Assembly (NCBI GenBank): GCA_017893485.1
Contig: CM030364.1
Location: forward strand, 204,348,827-204,412,826
Direction: 5' to 3'
DNA: 64,000 nt
Origin: Hemerocallis citrina
Taxonomy: Eukaryota > Streptophyta > Magnoliopsida > Asparagales > Asphodelaceae
Shown here: positions 1 to 10,710 of the stretch, piece after piece
Position numbering within the stretch: the stretch's first letter is position 1
Layout of the letters: each line of letters opens with the position of its first letter
The notes under the pieces: model-generated
Told to the model about the DNA's origin: nothing
Databases searched by the model: none
What the model saw: the letters and a program-made list of their open reading frames with translations, nothing else
Program-made: the position numbers and the translations under genes

Positions 1-3000
1 CTCAGATCCACCAATCTTTTCCTTTCCTGATGTGTCATACCTGGAGGAAAAACATGAGCAGTTAGAAAATTGACAATATCAGCAAACCAGGGGAATTGTT
101 CAGAGAGTCCAGTCGACTGGTGGAAGGACCAGTCGACTGCCCCGAGAGTTTGAACATTTATTGCAAATAATTGTTCATCTGGGAAATTTTCATTCAGCGG
201 GGGCATAGTTCTCTCTTCCTCCTGCAATAATCTGGACATGTGATCTGCCACCACATTGTCGCTTCCTTTCTTGTCTCTAATCTCAAGATCGAATTCTTGA
301 AGCAACAGCACCCATCTGATTAACCTAGGCTTAGCATCCTTTTTAGCAAACAAATATCTCAAAGCAGCATGGTCAGTGAAAACAATAACTTTAGAACCAA
401 TTAAATATAATCTAAACTTCTCTACAGCAAAAATAACAGCTAACATTTCTTTTTCGGTGGTAGAATAATTTAGCTGTGCATCGTTTAGAGTTCGAGAAGC
501 ATAGTAAATAACATGGGGTTTCTTATTGATTCTTTGACCTAAAACAGCCCCTAAGGCATAATCACTTGCATCACACATGAGCTCAAAAGGATGGCTCCAA
601 TCTGGTGCCATGACAATAGGTGCAGAAATGAGAAGAGTTTTCAATGTAATAAAAGCATTAGTGCACTCTTCTGTCCATGTGAATTCAACATCCTTAGCCA
701 ACAAATCACAAAGGGGTTTGGATATTTTGGAGAAATCTTTTATAAATCGTCTATAGAACCCTGCATGTCCAAGAAAACTCCTAATACCCTTAACTGTAGT
801 GGGAGGGGATAGTTTTGATATTATATCTATTTTGGCTTTGTCTACCTCTATGCCTCTTTTTGACACAACATGCCCCAAAACAATACCTTGTTGTACCATA
901 AAATGGCACTTTTCCCAATTCAGCACTAAATTGCATTCTTCACATCTTTTAAGAACAAGCTGCAAATGGTTAAGGCATTCATCAAAACAAGATCCAAAAA
1001 CACTAAAGTCATCCATAAATACCTCAATAAACCTTTCCACCATATCTGAAAATATGCTCATCATGCATCTCTGAAATGTAGCTGGAGCATTGCACAATCC
1101 AAAAGGCATCCTCCTGTAAGCAAAAGTACCAAAAGAGCATGTAAAAGTGGTCTTTTCTTGATCTTCTGGAGCAATAGCAATTTGATTATAGCCACTATAA
1201 CCATCTAGAAAACAATAATGACTATATCCTGCTAATCTTTCTAACATTTGATCAATAAAAGGAAGAGGGAAGTGATCTTTCCTGGTTTCATTATTCAACT
1301 TCCTATAGTCAATGCATACCCTCCATCCTGTGGTTACTCTTGTTGGGATAAGTTCATTCTCTTCATTTGTAACCACTGTAACTCCACTTTTCTTAGGTAC
1401 TACATGTATAGGACTTACCCATTTGCTGTCTGAGATAGGATAGATGATGCCAACATCTAGTAGCTTCAGAATTTCTGCTCTTACCACTTCCTTCATGTTT
1501 GGGTTAAGCCTTCGTTGTGCCTCTCTGCTAGGTTTTGCATTATTTTCCAGGAGTATTCTATGCATGCATTTGGATGGACTTATTTCCTTGATGTCTGCAA
1601 TGGTCCATCCTATTGCACTCTTGTGTTCTCGTAATACCTTCAGCAACTTATATTCTTCCTGTGCACTCAAGTTTGCAGCAATTATTACTGGTAGCGTCTG
1701 GTTCTCGTCCAAAAATGCATGCTTCAAATGGTCGGGCAACTGCTTAAGTTCTATGTCTGGGAGTTTCTGTACAGTCGACTGGGCCATGTCAGCAGTCGAC
1801 TTGTTCTGGGTGTCTTGATTCGGTCGACTGGTTAGAGTACCAGTCGACTTACTCCTGTCATCAGTCGCTTGATCTGTAGAAGAACAATTTTTATCAGACA
1901 CCAATTTTTCAAAGAAAGGTGCAGACTTACCTGAATATGACTGTGGAGTTTCAAGGTGATGTACTGTCTCTGCAATCCTCCAGTCATCGTATTCCTGTTC
2001 AACATGAGATAAAGTTAGAGATTGAGTGATTGTGGCTTGAAGTGGTTCAACGCTATGTACCTGAAATGTTTGATCAACAATCTCCTGCACCACATCAATA
2101 TTATAGCATTCATGATCATCTTGTGGTAATTTTAATGTATCAAACATTTTAAATTCCACTTTTTCTCCGTTTATCTTCATACTTATAATACCCTTTTTAA
2201 CACAAATTTTTATATCAGCTGTACTCATAAAGGGCCTACCTAATATGATCGGTAGAGATGATGACATAGAAGATTCCTCCATATCTAACACAATAAAATC
2301 AGCAGGCAAAATAAAATCATTTACCTGAACTAGGACATCTTCTAAAATACCTCTAGGTCTTTTTATGCTGCGATCAGCCAATTGCAAAGTGATGGATGTT
2401 GGCTTGAGTTCCCCCAATCCAAGCTTTTCGTAAACAGAATAAGGAAGAAGGTTGATGCTTGCCCCCAAGTCTAGCAGTGCATTTTCAAAGAAGTGCTCAC
2501 CAACCTTGCAAGGAATAGTAAAACTACCTGGATCTTTCAGTTTAGGTGGTAATTTTCTTAATAAAACAGCACTCACTTCTTCTGTCAAGGCCACATCCTC
2601 CTTAACCTGAAATGTTCTTTTGTGAGTACAACAGTCTTTCAAAAATTTGGCATAAGAAGGAATTTGTTTAATAGCATCAAGTAGGGGAATATTAATTTCT
2701 ACCTTTTTGAGAGTTTCAAAGACGTCAAATAAATGTTGTTCTTTCTTTTTATTGACTAACCTTTGAGGGAATGGTGGTGGAACTGTCCCTACTTTTTCAC
2801 TTACCTTACTTGAACCCAAAGCTTTTGGTAGTTGTGTTTTTGATTTGTCTGTGCAGTCGACTGGTTTGTAAAAACAGTCGACTGGTTTACTGTCTGGCCT
2901 GTCTGTGTGTGTTCCAACTTTGTTGTCAATTATCTTACCATTTCTTAAAGTTGTTATTGCTTGGAGTTGTTCTTGACCTCCCGGATTTGGTATGGTTTGT

Positions 3001-3086
3001 GAAGGGAGTTCTCCTGCCTTTCGTTCGCTTAACTCTTTTGCAATCTGACCAATTTGTGTTTCTAACTTCTGAATCGCTTGTCCTTG
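1..3086 (-). CDS. Athila-type pol polyprotein: protease, reverse transcriptase, RNase H (partial)
   Basis: This frame follows gag directly in the same phase after a single TAA and appears open to the window edge. I checked the phase at the protease, at the RT active site and at the left end, and it agrees. Counting from 3086: a variable linker, an aspartic protease with DLGAS near residue 206, RT with WRVCIDYRKLN near 585 and the active site VFMDDF near 688, then RNase H with FELMCDASDYALGAVLG near 835 and FTDHAALRYL near 900. It copies element RNA into DNA. The linkers before protease, between protease and RT, and after RNase H contain the CAGTCGACTG pairs. The integrase should follow beyond base 1. 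The stop before it means pol needs readthrough or is dead. Confidence 0.85.
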
Positions 3087-4367
3087 TTAGTTGCTTGTTT
3101 GATGTTGTTGTTGGAGCAATTGAAGAACGGTGGACTCAAAATCCAACTTTTTCTGTTCTGGGGCTGGTCGATCAAACCCACTTCCCATCTGAGGGTTTCG
3201 TGCATGTCCTTGTGTGAATTGATTCCCTTGATTATTTTGATTATTGCTCCATGAGAAGTTTGGATGATTCCTCCATCCTGGGTTATATGTGTTCGAGTAT
3301 GGATTGTTCTTTGGTGGAAACACTCCTCGACCCACATAGTTCGCATGCTCCTGATCTGTAAAAGTAGACATGGGACATGTATCAGTTGTATGATCTAAAT
3401 GCGAGCAAATTGCACACATTTCATTTGTTTGATTTTTAACTCCACCCATTGTCGACATTGCATTAACAAGCATATCAATTTTCTTATTCATGTTTGCCAT
3501 TTCTAATTGAATGTTATTACTATTAGAGATTTCGTAAACTCCCTGTTTTTTTGTAGGTCCCCTTCTTGTTGAGAATTGTTGGGAGTTCTCGCTGAGTTCT
3601 TCAAAAAGTTCAATGGCTTCTTCTCCACTTTTCCTCATCAAAATTCCATTGCAAGCTGCATCAACAATTGCTTTGTTAGTGTCATTTAAACCTTCATAAA
3701 AAGCTTGTACCTGATCATCCTTAGGCAGATTGTGAGTAGGACACTTGAGAAGCTTGCTCTTGAAATCCTTCCATGCTTCGAAAAATAAATCTCCATCCTT
3801 TTGTTGGAAGAGTTGAATCTCCCTTTTCAGCTGTTTGGTCTTTTGGGCTGGAAAGAATTCTTTCAAAAATTTCGTTGCCAATTGCTCCCATGAATTAATT
3901 GATCCTGGTTCCAAAGAATTACACCACAACTTAGCATTAAGTTTTAAAGAAAAAGGAAACAAGATTAACCTGATTTGTTCAGCGGTAAGCCCTTGGACGC
4001 TTTGTGTCCTGCAAAGATCGAAAAAGTCTTGCAAGTGAAGATGAGGCTCTTCATCAGGTCTGCCACTAAAATGGGGAACCATACTAAGTAAATGAGGAGA
4101 TAGGTGCATGTTCCCTGTAGCATTAGGTTGAAAAGCAATGCAGGAAGGTTGCTCAATATTCTTAGGAGTGAATTTGTCCTGCATTGGCACTCGATTTTGT
4201 ATTTCTTCAGCCATTCTTCCCTGTGAGATTGGTCTCTGTGCAGTAGACTGGGCCCGTACAGCAGTCGACTGGTTGGCTGAAACTAACTTACCTAGTCTGT
4301 GCAAAGTGCGTTCTGTTTCTGCGTCAATAGGTAGTAGTTCTGGTCGAAGTGATCGTCTCCCGTGCAT
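3087..4367 (-). CDS. Athila-type gag polyprotein
   Basis: A 426-residue frame with the plant retrotransposon gag domain in the middle (residues about 85-270; for example LFPFSLKLNAKLWCNSL and LKEFFPAQKTKQLKREIQ). A CX2CX4HX4C zinc knuckle (CAICSHLDHTTDTC) lies near residues 318-331. It forms the particle that packages element RNA. The tail is Gln/Asn-rich and ends QQQHQTSN-stop; pol continues in the same frame. The N-terminal 40 residues contain two QSTA repeats encoded by a palindrome pair at 4241 and 4262. No break is seen within the frame, which suggests a fairly young copy. Confidence 0.85.
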   Translation of the reverse strand: MHGRRSLRPELLPIDAETERTLHRLGKLVSANQSTAVRAQSTAQRPISQGRMAEEIQNRVPMQDKFTPKNIEQPSCIAFQPNATGNMHLSPHLLSMVPHFSGRPDEEPHLHLQDFFDLCRTQSVQGLTAEQIRLILFPFSLKLNAKLWCNSLEPGSINSWEQLATKFLKEFFPAQKTKQLKREIQLFQQKDGDLFFEAWKDFKSKLLKCPTHNLPKDDQVQAFYEGLNDTNKAIVDAACNGILMRKSGEEAIELFEELSENSQQFSTRRGPTKKQGVYEISNSNNIQLEMANMNKKIDMLVNAMSTMGGVKNQTNEMCAICSHLDHTTDTCPMSTFTDQEHANYVGRGVFPPKNNPYSNTYNPGWRNHPNFSWSNNQNNQGNQFTQGHARNPQMGSGFDRPAPEQKKLDFESTVLQLLQQQHQTSN

Positions 4368-4463
4368 CCACCGAAGTCCTGTAACCTAAAAGAAAAATTA
4401 TTAATAAAAGAAAAAAAAAACTAATAAAAATTCTACTGACTTGTAAGTTAAAATACTAAACAA

Positions 4464-4481
4464 TCTCCGGCAACGGCGCCA
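4464..4481 (-). promoter_or_regulatory. Primer binding site, tRNA-Asp type (Athila)
   Basis: Read on the minus strand the bases are TGGCGCCGTTGCCGGAGA, nine bases inside the LTR end at 4491. This is the usual primer site of plant Athila/Tat elements, where tRNA primes minus-strand DNA. It fixes the element's orientation and marks 4491-6100 as the 5' LTR. Confidence 0.85.
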
Positions 4482-4490
4482 AAAACTTGT

Positions 4491-6100
4491 TGTTGGAAAT
4501 CTAGATACCTAAATAAATAGATAAACCTAGACACAAATTATAAAACCTCGCAAGTGCACGAATCGTTTATAGAATCGTAGTAATAGCAAGGGTCGATCCC
4601 ACAGAGATTGTAGACCTCAACTTACTAATCAATAAAACTAATAATAAAAATGAATAAGAGTTGTCATAATATTCTAAAAGAACTAAAAGATTAAAACTAA
4701 GATGAGAGGTGTTGAATCACAAATATCTCTTGAATAGTTGGGTTGTTGATCTCCACCAATAGTTAATAATGCTAAGCTACCTTCTGAACTTACTTCTAAT
4801 TACTCATGTTTGTTCACTTCAAGGGCATGGTATCTACTCCTTAAAGTAATGTTTCCCTAAGCCAAGAATTAGGCATGGTATCTACTCTAATTCGTTTCTT
4901 TCCGTAAGTATCTAACATGGTATCTACTAAGTTATACTTAGAGAAAACATAAGAACAGTGGAAACGAACAAACACTTAAAATTCTAGAAATTGGTATCAG
5001 ATCTAGATCTTCTAAGTTGATTGAACCAAGAACCCCTAAAGATTCCTTTGTTACAAATTATGAGCACGAGATTCGGTCGTCTCAATATGCTCATATAACA
5101 GATTCAGATAAATGATATCCAAACTTGAGCTTCCCAAGTTCTGTACGTCAGTCGACTGGCTCTCACCTCAGTTGACTGCTCTCAGTCTTGAAAACTAGTT
5201 TGACTATCATAAACCTATACCAATTCAATTAGATTTAATCAATAAGTAACATAGAAGAGTTCAGAAGAAAATAGCATTACATAACTATGGTTTCGATCTA
5301 CCCAACTATGAAATTAGTTCCACATAATAATAACTTTATTGCTTAACAAGTTTAAATACATGATCAACATAAAAGAATAAAGAGAGAAGAAGAAATAAAC
5401 TAATGGATTCCGGCAATATGGTCGGCTGGCTGTCACACAGTCGACTGCCTTCTGGTTGCTGGATCTTCTCTCTCCTTCTTCGATGTTGATGGAGTGATGC
5501 TCTCGATGTTTGTTTAGGAACTTGGTGATTGAGTCGCTTTCCAGAGATATATATGATGATCCCCTTTTCTAAGTTGACCTCTTCTGATATTTATAGAGTA
5601 CGGCTGAGAATTAGGGTTTCCACTTTTTCAGGAAGATCCTTCTTTATTTGATTTGATGATTAATATCTTTCTTTTTTCTCCTTTCCTTCCTTATCCGTTC
5701 ACCCCGTCCACTTGGAAATACCCTGTCTTTAGATTTGATTCGCTTCATAAAATCTTGATTCAAATAGATTTGAAATTAGATGCAGGTGTATCTTTGAAGA
5801 TTTAATTTGTTTACTCCGCCGCAGACCAGTCGACTTATCTCTGGACCAGTCGACTGAGTCGAGACTTCTGTAGATTTCATCTTTGATCAGGCCAGTCGAC
5901 TGCTCTTGGAAATAAGTCGACTGTTCCTCTACATTTTTCTGTGTATCATCTTTGAAGTCCTGAATCTGCTTCGTTTTGCTGTTTTACGCTGTTTCCTATG
6001 GAAAAGAGAGAATAAGAGTTAAATACCATATATAGAGCTTTTAAATGTCTAATTATATTAAGATTATTGCTCTAAAAAGTGAATAATAATGTGTTCATCA
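4491..6100 (-). repeat. 5' LTR of the Athila element
   Basis: On the plus strand the LTR runs from TGTTGGAAATC to GTGTTCATCA, so it begins TG and ends CA on its own (minus) strand. The left end is set by the adjacent primer site; the right end by the jump into the Tat antisense ORF at 6101. It includes the block around 4551-4610 (CGCAAGTGCACGA, GGGTCGATCCC) often seen in such LTRs. Palindrome pairs lie at 5149/5169, 5419/5438, 5827/5847 and 5893/5914. The other LTR is off the window, so the target duplication (expected GAAAC next to 6100) cannot be checked. Confidence 0.8.
5586..5596 (-). promoter_or_regulatory. Putative TATA box in the Athila LTR
   Basis: Minus strand CTATAAATATC lies about 500 bases from the upstream end of the LTR, a normal place for an LTR promoter. 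It would drive the genomic RNA leftward through gag and pol. Seen as sequence only. Confidence 0.5.
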
Positions 6101-6101
6101 G

Positions 6102-6476
6102 AAACTTCCTCGGTTTAAGGTGATAGTGAAGGATGACACTTTGAAGGATCGCATCGTCGAGCTGGAGGAAGAAGTTGCTCGGCTCAAGCCTCAGCCGGTG
6201 AGGGCTAATGTCCGGAGCACCTCGTGCACCCGCGAAGAGATCGAGCGAGGGATCACGTTTTATCAAGCGGCGAGCCGGACTCCCCTCGTAGGCAGGTCAG
6301 CCGCCGATGCCCAAAGCGGTGTGGCGGTGTCTTCAAGCGGTGCTTCGGTAGGAGCAACCGTCAGAGTTAGTGGTGAGGAGGCGTCTCGGTTCGTCGGCCT
6401 AGATTCGAGCTCGGAGGTCAAGAAGCGTCGACCCAAAGTGTCTCTAAAACGGAGCATTCCCCTTTCTCGGAAGTAA
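6102..6476 (+). pseudogene. Antisense extra ORF of the Tat element, C-terminal part
   Basis: The frame is open from 6102, where Athila sequence ends, to a stop at 6476. It starts inside a protein, so it is a fragment. It reads KLPRFKVIVKDDTLKDRIVE and continues into a short heptad-like coiled coil (LKDRIVELEEEVARLK), then a low-complexity Ser/Ala/Arg tail. Its strand is opposite to gag-pol and it lies on the 3' side of pol. Tat elements are known for such antisense ORFs, some annotated as 'putative gypsy type transposon' proteins; which family this one belongs to cannot be told from the tail. Function unknown. The GTG at 6120 is internal, not a real start. Confidence 0.6.
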
Positions 6477-6745
6477 CGGGCTGGTCGTGTCCTTGTGTTG
6501 TAACCTACTTGCGAGTTTTTGCTGTTGTAATCCGCTTTGTAACTTTTATCCAACTTATTAATGGAATTGGAGTTGTTTTATCCGAACTGTCCTCGGCTGT
6601 CTTCTTATTTGTGCCATGGTTGTGTCAACTAGAGTAGGCTTGAGACGAACCACGAGGCTGGTGTTCGCTTCGCCGAACTCCTTGGCCTCGAATTTTCCTT
6701 TTTCGCTGCGCTTATGGGCTATAGGGTTGGTTTGGCTGCTTAAGG
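6477..6745 (+). other. Non-coding tail after the antisense Tat ORF
   Basis: After the stop at 6476 the plus strand becomes T-rich (TGTTGTAACC, TTTGTAACTTTTATCC, AATGGAATTGG around 6500-6570), as expected of a transcript 3' end. No other gene is seen before the tandem arrays begin. Confidence 0.35.
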
Positions 6746-7224
6746 CGTAGTTGCTTCTCGACTGCGCCCACGTGGCTTGATCAGGGACGTCTGATGTTTG
6801 CACGGATCTTGAGGCGGGTCCGGTTCCCAAGAAAACACTATCTTGTCGTTTTGTGGACACGTGGCTGGATGAGATCCGCTCATCACGCCCTAGCGCACTT
6901 TCTGAGGCGATCTGACGGTGGCTTCGCCTCGGAGTGATTTTTTGCCATATACGAGGGTCGGTAACCCGGTACCTCGGCTCGGCGCGTAGTTGCTTCCCGA
7001 CTGTGCCCACGTGGCCTAATTAGGGACGTCTGATGTTTGCACGGATCTTGAGGCGGGTCCAGTTTCCAAGAAAACGCTATCTTGTCGTTTTGTGGACGCG
7101 TGGCTGAATGAGATCCGCTCATCACGCCCTAGCGCACTTTCTGAGGCGATCTGACGGTGGCTTCGCCTCGGAGTGATTTTTTGCCATATACGAGGGTCGG
7201 TAACCCGGTACCTCGGCTCGGCGC
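6746..7224. repeat. Two-copy tandem repeat, 239-bp unit (Tat 3' region)
   Basis: The unit starting CGTAGTTGCTTC at 6746 recurs at 6985, a period of 239 bases, with a few substitutions (for example GACTGCGCCCACGTGG against GACTGTGCCCACGTGG). Several overlapping open frames here are artefacts of the GC-rich repeat. Tandem repeats between pol and the 3' LTR are a known feature of Tat-type elements and a known source of satellite DNA. Confidence 0.9.
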
Positions 7225-7317
7225 GCGAGGGCTGTGATTTGTACCTAATCCTGGCCCGACCGAGGGTGAGTCGGAAAGATTGGGTCAAGTCGTCGGAGAG
7301 ATCCGATCGTTAGATTA

Positions 7318-7957
7318 GTTTGGGGGATGCGGGAGCAGTTTCGAATGGCGAGCTACTTCTAGTCCGCTTAGGAGCGAACTTGCGAAGCAAAATCGAGCCA
7401 AGTGTTGGACCCCGATCCATTCAACGGCTGTAGGAGCAATTTCGAACGGCGATCTACTCCCGGCTCGCCTATAGACGAGCCGAGGAAGAGTCGAGCCGAG
7501 TGCTGGACTCCGAACCATCGTGTGGGTAGTTTAAGGGATGCAGGAGCAGTTTCGAATGGCGAGCTACTTCTAGTCCGCTTAGGAGCGAACTTGCGAAGCA
7601 AAATCGAGCCAAGTGTTGGACTCCGATCCATTCAACGGCTACAGGAGCAATTTCGAACGGCGATCTACTCCCGGCTCGTCTATAGACGAGCCGAGGAGGA
7701 AGAGTCGAGCCGAGTGCTGGACTCCGAACCATCGTGTGGGTAGTTTAAGGGATGCAGGAGCAGTTTCGAATGGCGAGCTACTTCTAGTCCGCTTAGGAGC
7801 GAACTTGCGAAGCAAAATCGAGCCAAGTGTTGGACTCCGATCCATTCAACGGCTGCAGGAGCAATTTCGAACGGCGATCTACTCCCGGCTCATCTATAGA
7901 CGAGCCGAGGAGGAAGAGTCGAGCCGAGTGCTGGACTCCGAACCATCGTGTGGGTAG
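7318..7957. repeat. Three-copy tandem repeat, 211-214-bp unit (Tat 3' region)
   Basis: GGGATGC followed by GGAGCAGTTTCGAATGG occurs at 7324, 7535 and 7749. Spacings are 211 and 214; the difference is a three-base indel (GAGGAAGAG against GAGGAGGAAGAG). Within each unit a shorter half-repeat recurs (GGAGCAGTTTCGAATGGCGA and GGAGCAATTTCGAACGGCGA), so the unit grew from an older ~100-bp duplication. The third copy ends at GTGTGGGTAG near 7957. Frames on both strands here are repeat artefacts. Confidence 0.9.
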
Positions 7958-8124
7958 AAAATTAAAGGCTGAGGTATGCGATAGTATCAAAAATATGAAA
8001 AACTTTATTTATTAATATCTAATGGTCGGCTGCTTCTAAAGTTGCTAGCCGTTATTACAATGAAAAAACAAAGGAAAAATTACTACTGGTAGCAGGAGAG
8101 GAGTGGTCCGACATCTCGAGTTAC
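7958..8124. other. Tat 3' untranslated stretch
   Basis: Between the pol stop at 8125 and the tandem array. AT-richer than its neighbours; no gene or clear signal seen. Confidence 0.4.
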
Positions 8125-10710
8125 TTAGATAGGCGTGGCTGCCTTCTCTTGGTATTTCAAAAGATGGTCGGCGTTCCAAGTCCTGGGAATTTCTCTGCCC
8201 TCAAGATCTTCTAGCTTGTATGCACCGGGGCGGATCACTTTGGAGACTTTGTATGGTCCCTCCCAATTTGGGGCCAGTTTGCTTTTCTGTCCGGGGAACG
8301 AGATGGCCAATTTTCGGAGGACCAGATCCCCTTCTTTCAGGTCTGTTGGGCGGACCCGTTTGTTGTAGGCGAGTTCGATTCTTCTCCGGTAACTTTGTTG
8401 CCGTATGGCTGCTCTTTCTCGGATTTCGTCTATCAAGTCTAGGCTTGTTCTGAGCTCCCTGGCATTCTGTTCTTCTTCAAAAGCTATCAAACGAGGAGAG
8501 GGTATCCCAACTTCTAGTGGGATGAGGGCCTCGGACCCATAGGTGAGATTAAACGGACTCTCGCCTGTCGGGGTCCGCTTCGTGGTGCGGTAATTCCACA
8601 ACACATTGGGCAGCTGATCGACCCACAATCCCTTGGAGCACTTGTCGAGTCTCTTCTTGATGCCGGAGAGGATCTGTCGGTTGGCATTCTCGGCCTGGCC
8701 ATTGGACTGGGGATGAGAGACGGAGGAGAAGCGGTGTTGTATGGTTAGGTCTTCACATAAGGCTCCAGCGAACTGCGTACCGTTATCTGTAACTACGACC
8801 CGAGGAACACCGAATCGGCAGATTACATTTTTCCAGAAGAATTGAACAACTCTATGTTCGGTGATTGTAGCCAGGGGCTCGGCCTCTATCCATTTCGAGA
8901 AATAGTCGACTGCCACGACTAGGAACTTCAATTGTCCGGGGGCCGGTGGAAATGGCCCCAGTAAATCCATCTCCCACATTGCGAAGGGGATCGGACTTGA
9001 TAGGGAGGAGAGTGGTGCTTGTGGAAGGCGTCGGATGTCGGAATACCTCTGGCAGGAGGTGCATTGCCGAACGTGTTGTTCGGCGTCCCGTAGGAGAGTG
9101 GGCCAGTAATACCCGTAGTTCAACACTTTGCGCGCCAAGGCTCTGGAGCCGGAGTGGGCTCCGCCGATGCCCTCATGGAGCTCTTGCAGGGCGTAGTCGG
9201 CTTGTCCGGGGGAGAGGCACCTTAGGTAGGGTCGACCATCCACCTGGGTGAAGGAGCGCTTATACAGAATGCCTTCGACCAATATGTAACGCTCGGCTCG
9301 GGTCCTTATCCTTCGGGCTTCCTTCGGATCCTGGGGGAGGAGTCCGTCTCTTAAGAACTCGACGAGGGGCTTCATCCAATTGTCTTCGAGGAGGACCGGC
9401 AGTGTTTCGACGGAGTTGAGAGCCTCGTCCTCTATGCTTGGCTTTAGGAGGACTTCTATCAGAACAGTTTGTTCGAGGCCTTGAAGGGACGAGGAAGCTA
9501 ATTTGGACAGGGCGTCGGCCTGGGCATTTTCTTCTCTGGGGATTCTTCGGATGAGGGCCTCCTCGAAGAGCACCATGAGGCTCTTTACTTTAGCCAAGTA
9601 CTTTACCATCCTGTCATCGCGGGCTTCGTATTCGCCGAGAACCTGGTTGACGACCAACTGAGAGTCGCTGAAGATCTGCAGGCGTCGTGCCCCTGCGTTT
9701 CGGGCCATCCCAAGGCCGGCAATGAGTGCCTCGTATTCGGCTTCGTTGTTCGAGGCTTTGAAGTTTATACGGAGGGAATATTGGAGGACAAAGTCGTCTG
9801 GGCCCGCGAGGATGACCCCTGCCCCGCTCCCCTCGTTGCAAGAAGATCCATCGACATAGACCGACCAGACAGGCGGTCCCTTCATTGTTTGTTCGGAGTC
9901 GGGGATAGTTGTTTCAACTATGAATTCGGCCAGCGCCTGCGCCTTGATTGCAGTCCGAGGCTGGTAAGTAATATCGTGTTGGCTCAGCTCGATCGACCAC
10001 TTCATGAGGCGGCCGGAAGTCTCTGGCTTGTGAAGGATCTGTTTCAGCGGCTGGTCGGTAAGAACGACCATTGAATGGGACTGGAAGTAGGGCCGAAGCT
10101 TTCTCGCAGCCATTATCAGTGCGTAGGCTATTTTCTCAATTTTCGGGTACCGGAGCTCGGCGTCCCGGAGTACTTTGCTGACATAGTAAATAGGCTTCTG
10201 AGTTCTTTCTTCTTCTCTGACTAAGACCGCACTAAGCGTCTGTTCAGAGGCTGCCAAGTAGAGGTAGAGTGGTTCGCCCAGTATGGGTTTGCTGAGAAGA
10301 GGGGGATTGACGAGGTAGGCCTTAAGCTGGTCGAAGGAGTCTTGTTGTTGCTGCCCCCACTCGAATCTTTTAGCCCCCCTGAGGGCTTTGAAGAACGGGA
10401 GGCACTTCTCCCCAGACTTCGACAGAAAGCGTCCAATGGCGGCTAGGCGACCGGTCAATCTCTGAACTTCTTTGACATTTCTAGGCGGGGCCATGTCCAG
10501 TATGGCCTTGATCTTCTCCGGATTTGCCTCTATTCCTCGTTGGCTAACCATGAAGCCGAGGAACTTGCCTGATGAGACGCCGAACGCACACTTGTTCGGG
10601 TTGAGTCTCATATTGTGCTTTCTCAAAACATCAAACGCTTCTTGGAGGTCGGCCACATGATCAACGCCTCGAATGCTTTTCACAAGCATGTCATCCACGT
10701 ACACTTCCAT
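8125..10710 (-). pseudogene. Tat pol, C-terminal part: RT end, two RNase H domains, integrase
   Basis: An 861-residue open frame beginning MEVYVDDML, the RT active site (YVDD, residues 4-7). Then the usual RNase H (AASEQTLSAVLV near 155; the FTDQ position reads LTDQP), a second archaeal-type RNase H starting WSVYVDGSS near residue 280, and an integrase with a CTSCQRY zinc-finger end and catalytic residues in MDLLGPF (near 577), VTDNGTQF (near 640) and GQAEN (near 670). All catalytic residues looked for are present. It is separated from the upstream gag-RT frame by a one-base frameshift near 10750, so the polyprotein is broken here. The ATG at 10710 is internal, not a true start. Confidence 0.85.

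Larger units (their letters stand above)
109..5923. repeat. Dispersed pairs of CAGTCGACTG palindromes in the Athila element
   Basis: Ten exact CAGTCGACTG copies start at 110, 130, 1772, 2854, 2875, 4262, 5149, 5438, 5847 and 5893. One- or two-base variants keeping most of the GTCGAC core start at 1793, 1821, 1841, 1862, 4241, 5169, 5419, 5827 and 5914. Start-to-start distances within pairs are 19-21: 110/130, 1772/1793, 1821/1841/1862, 2854/2875, 4241/4262, 5149/5169, 5827/5847, 5893/5914. Spacer sequences differ, so these are not one copied block. Sites lie in the LTR and in poorly conserved linker codons, not in catalytic domains. Function unknown. Confidence 0.9.
1..6100 (-). mobile_element. 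Athila-lineage Ty3/gypsy retrotransposon (3' part outside window)
   Basis: The element reads on the minus strand: a 1.6-kb 5' LTR (4491-6100), a TGGCGCCGTTGCC-type primer site, gag, and a pol frame that runs off the left edge. The gag type, the primer site resembling the 3' end of tRNA-Asp, and a DLGAS protease followed by RT and RNase H fit the Athila branch. Integrase, any env-like ORF and the 3' LTR lie outside. It sits inside the antisense ORF of the Tat element that starts at 6101, so it is younger than that element. It carries many paired CAGTCGACTG palindromes. Lineage is inferred from motif recall, not from a tree. Confidence 0.85.

Noticed and set aside
2771..3217. 148-codon plus-strand frame
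   Set aside because: Antisense shadow of the Athila gag-pol junction; hydrophobic by mirror of its codons.
7318..7957. CRISPR-like array
   Set aside because: Units are over 200 bp and continuous, with no spacers, in a plant retrotransposon.
7402..8015. Repeated 60-114-codon frames on both strands
   Set aside because: They arise from the three-copy GC-rich tandem repeat and repeat with its period; no domain.
8902..8913. TAGTCGACTG in the Tat integrase as a member of the palindrome set
   Set aside because: It codes the conserved VDYFSKW of integrase and has no partner at 20-22 bp.
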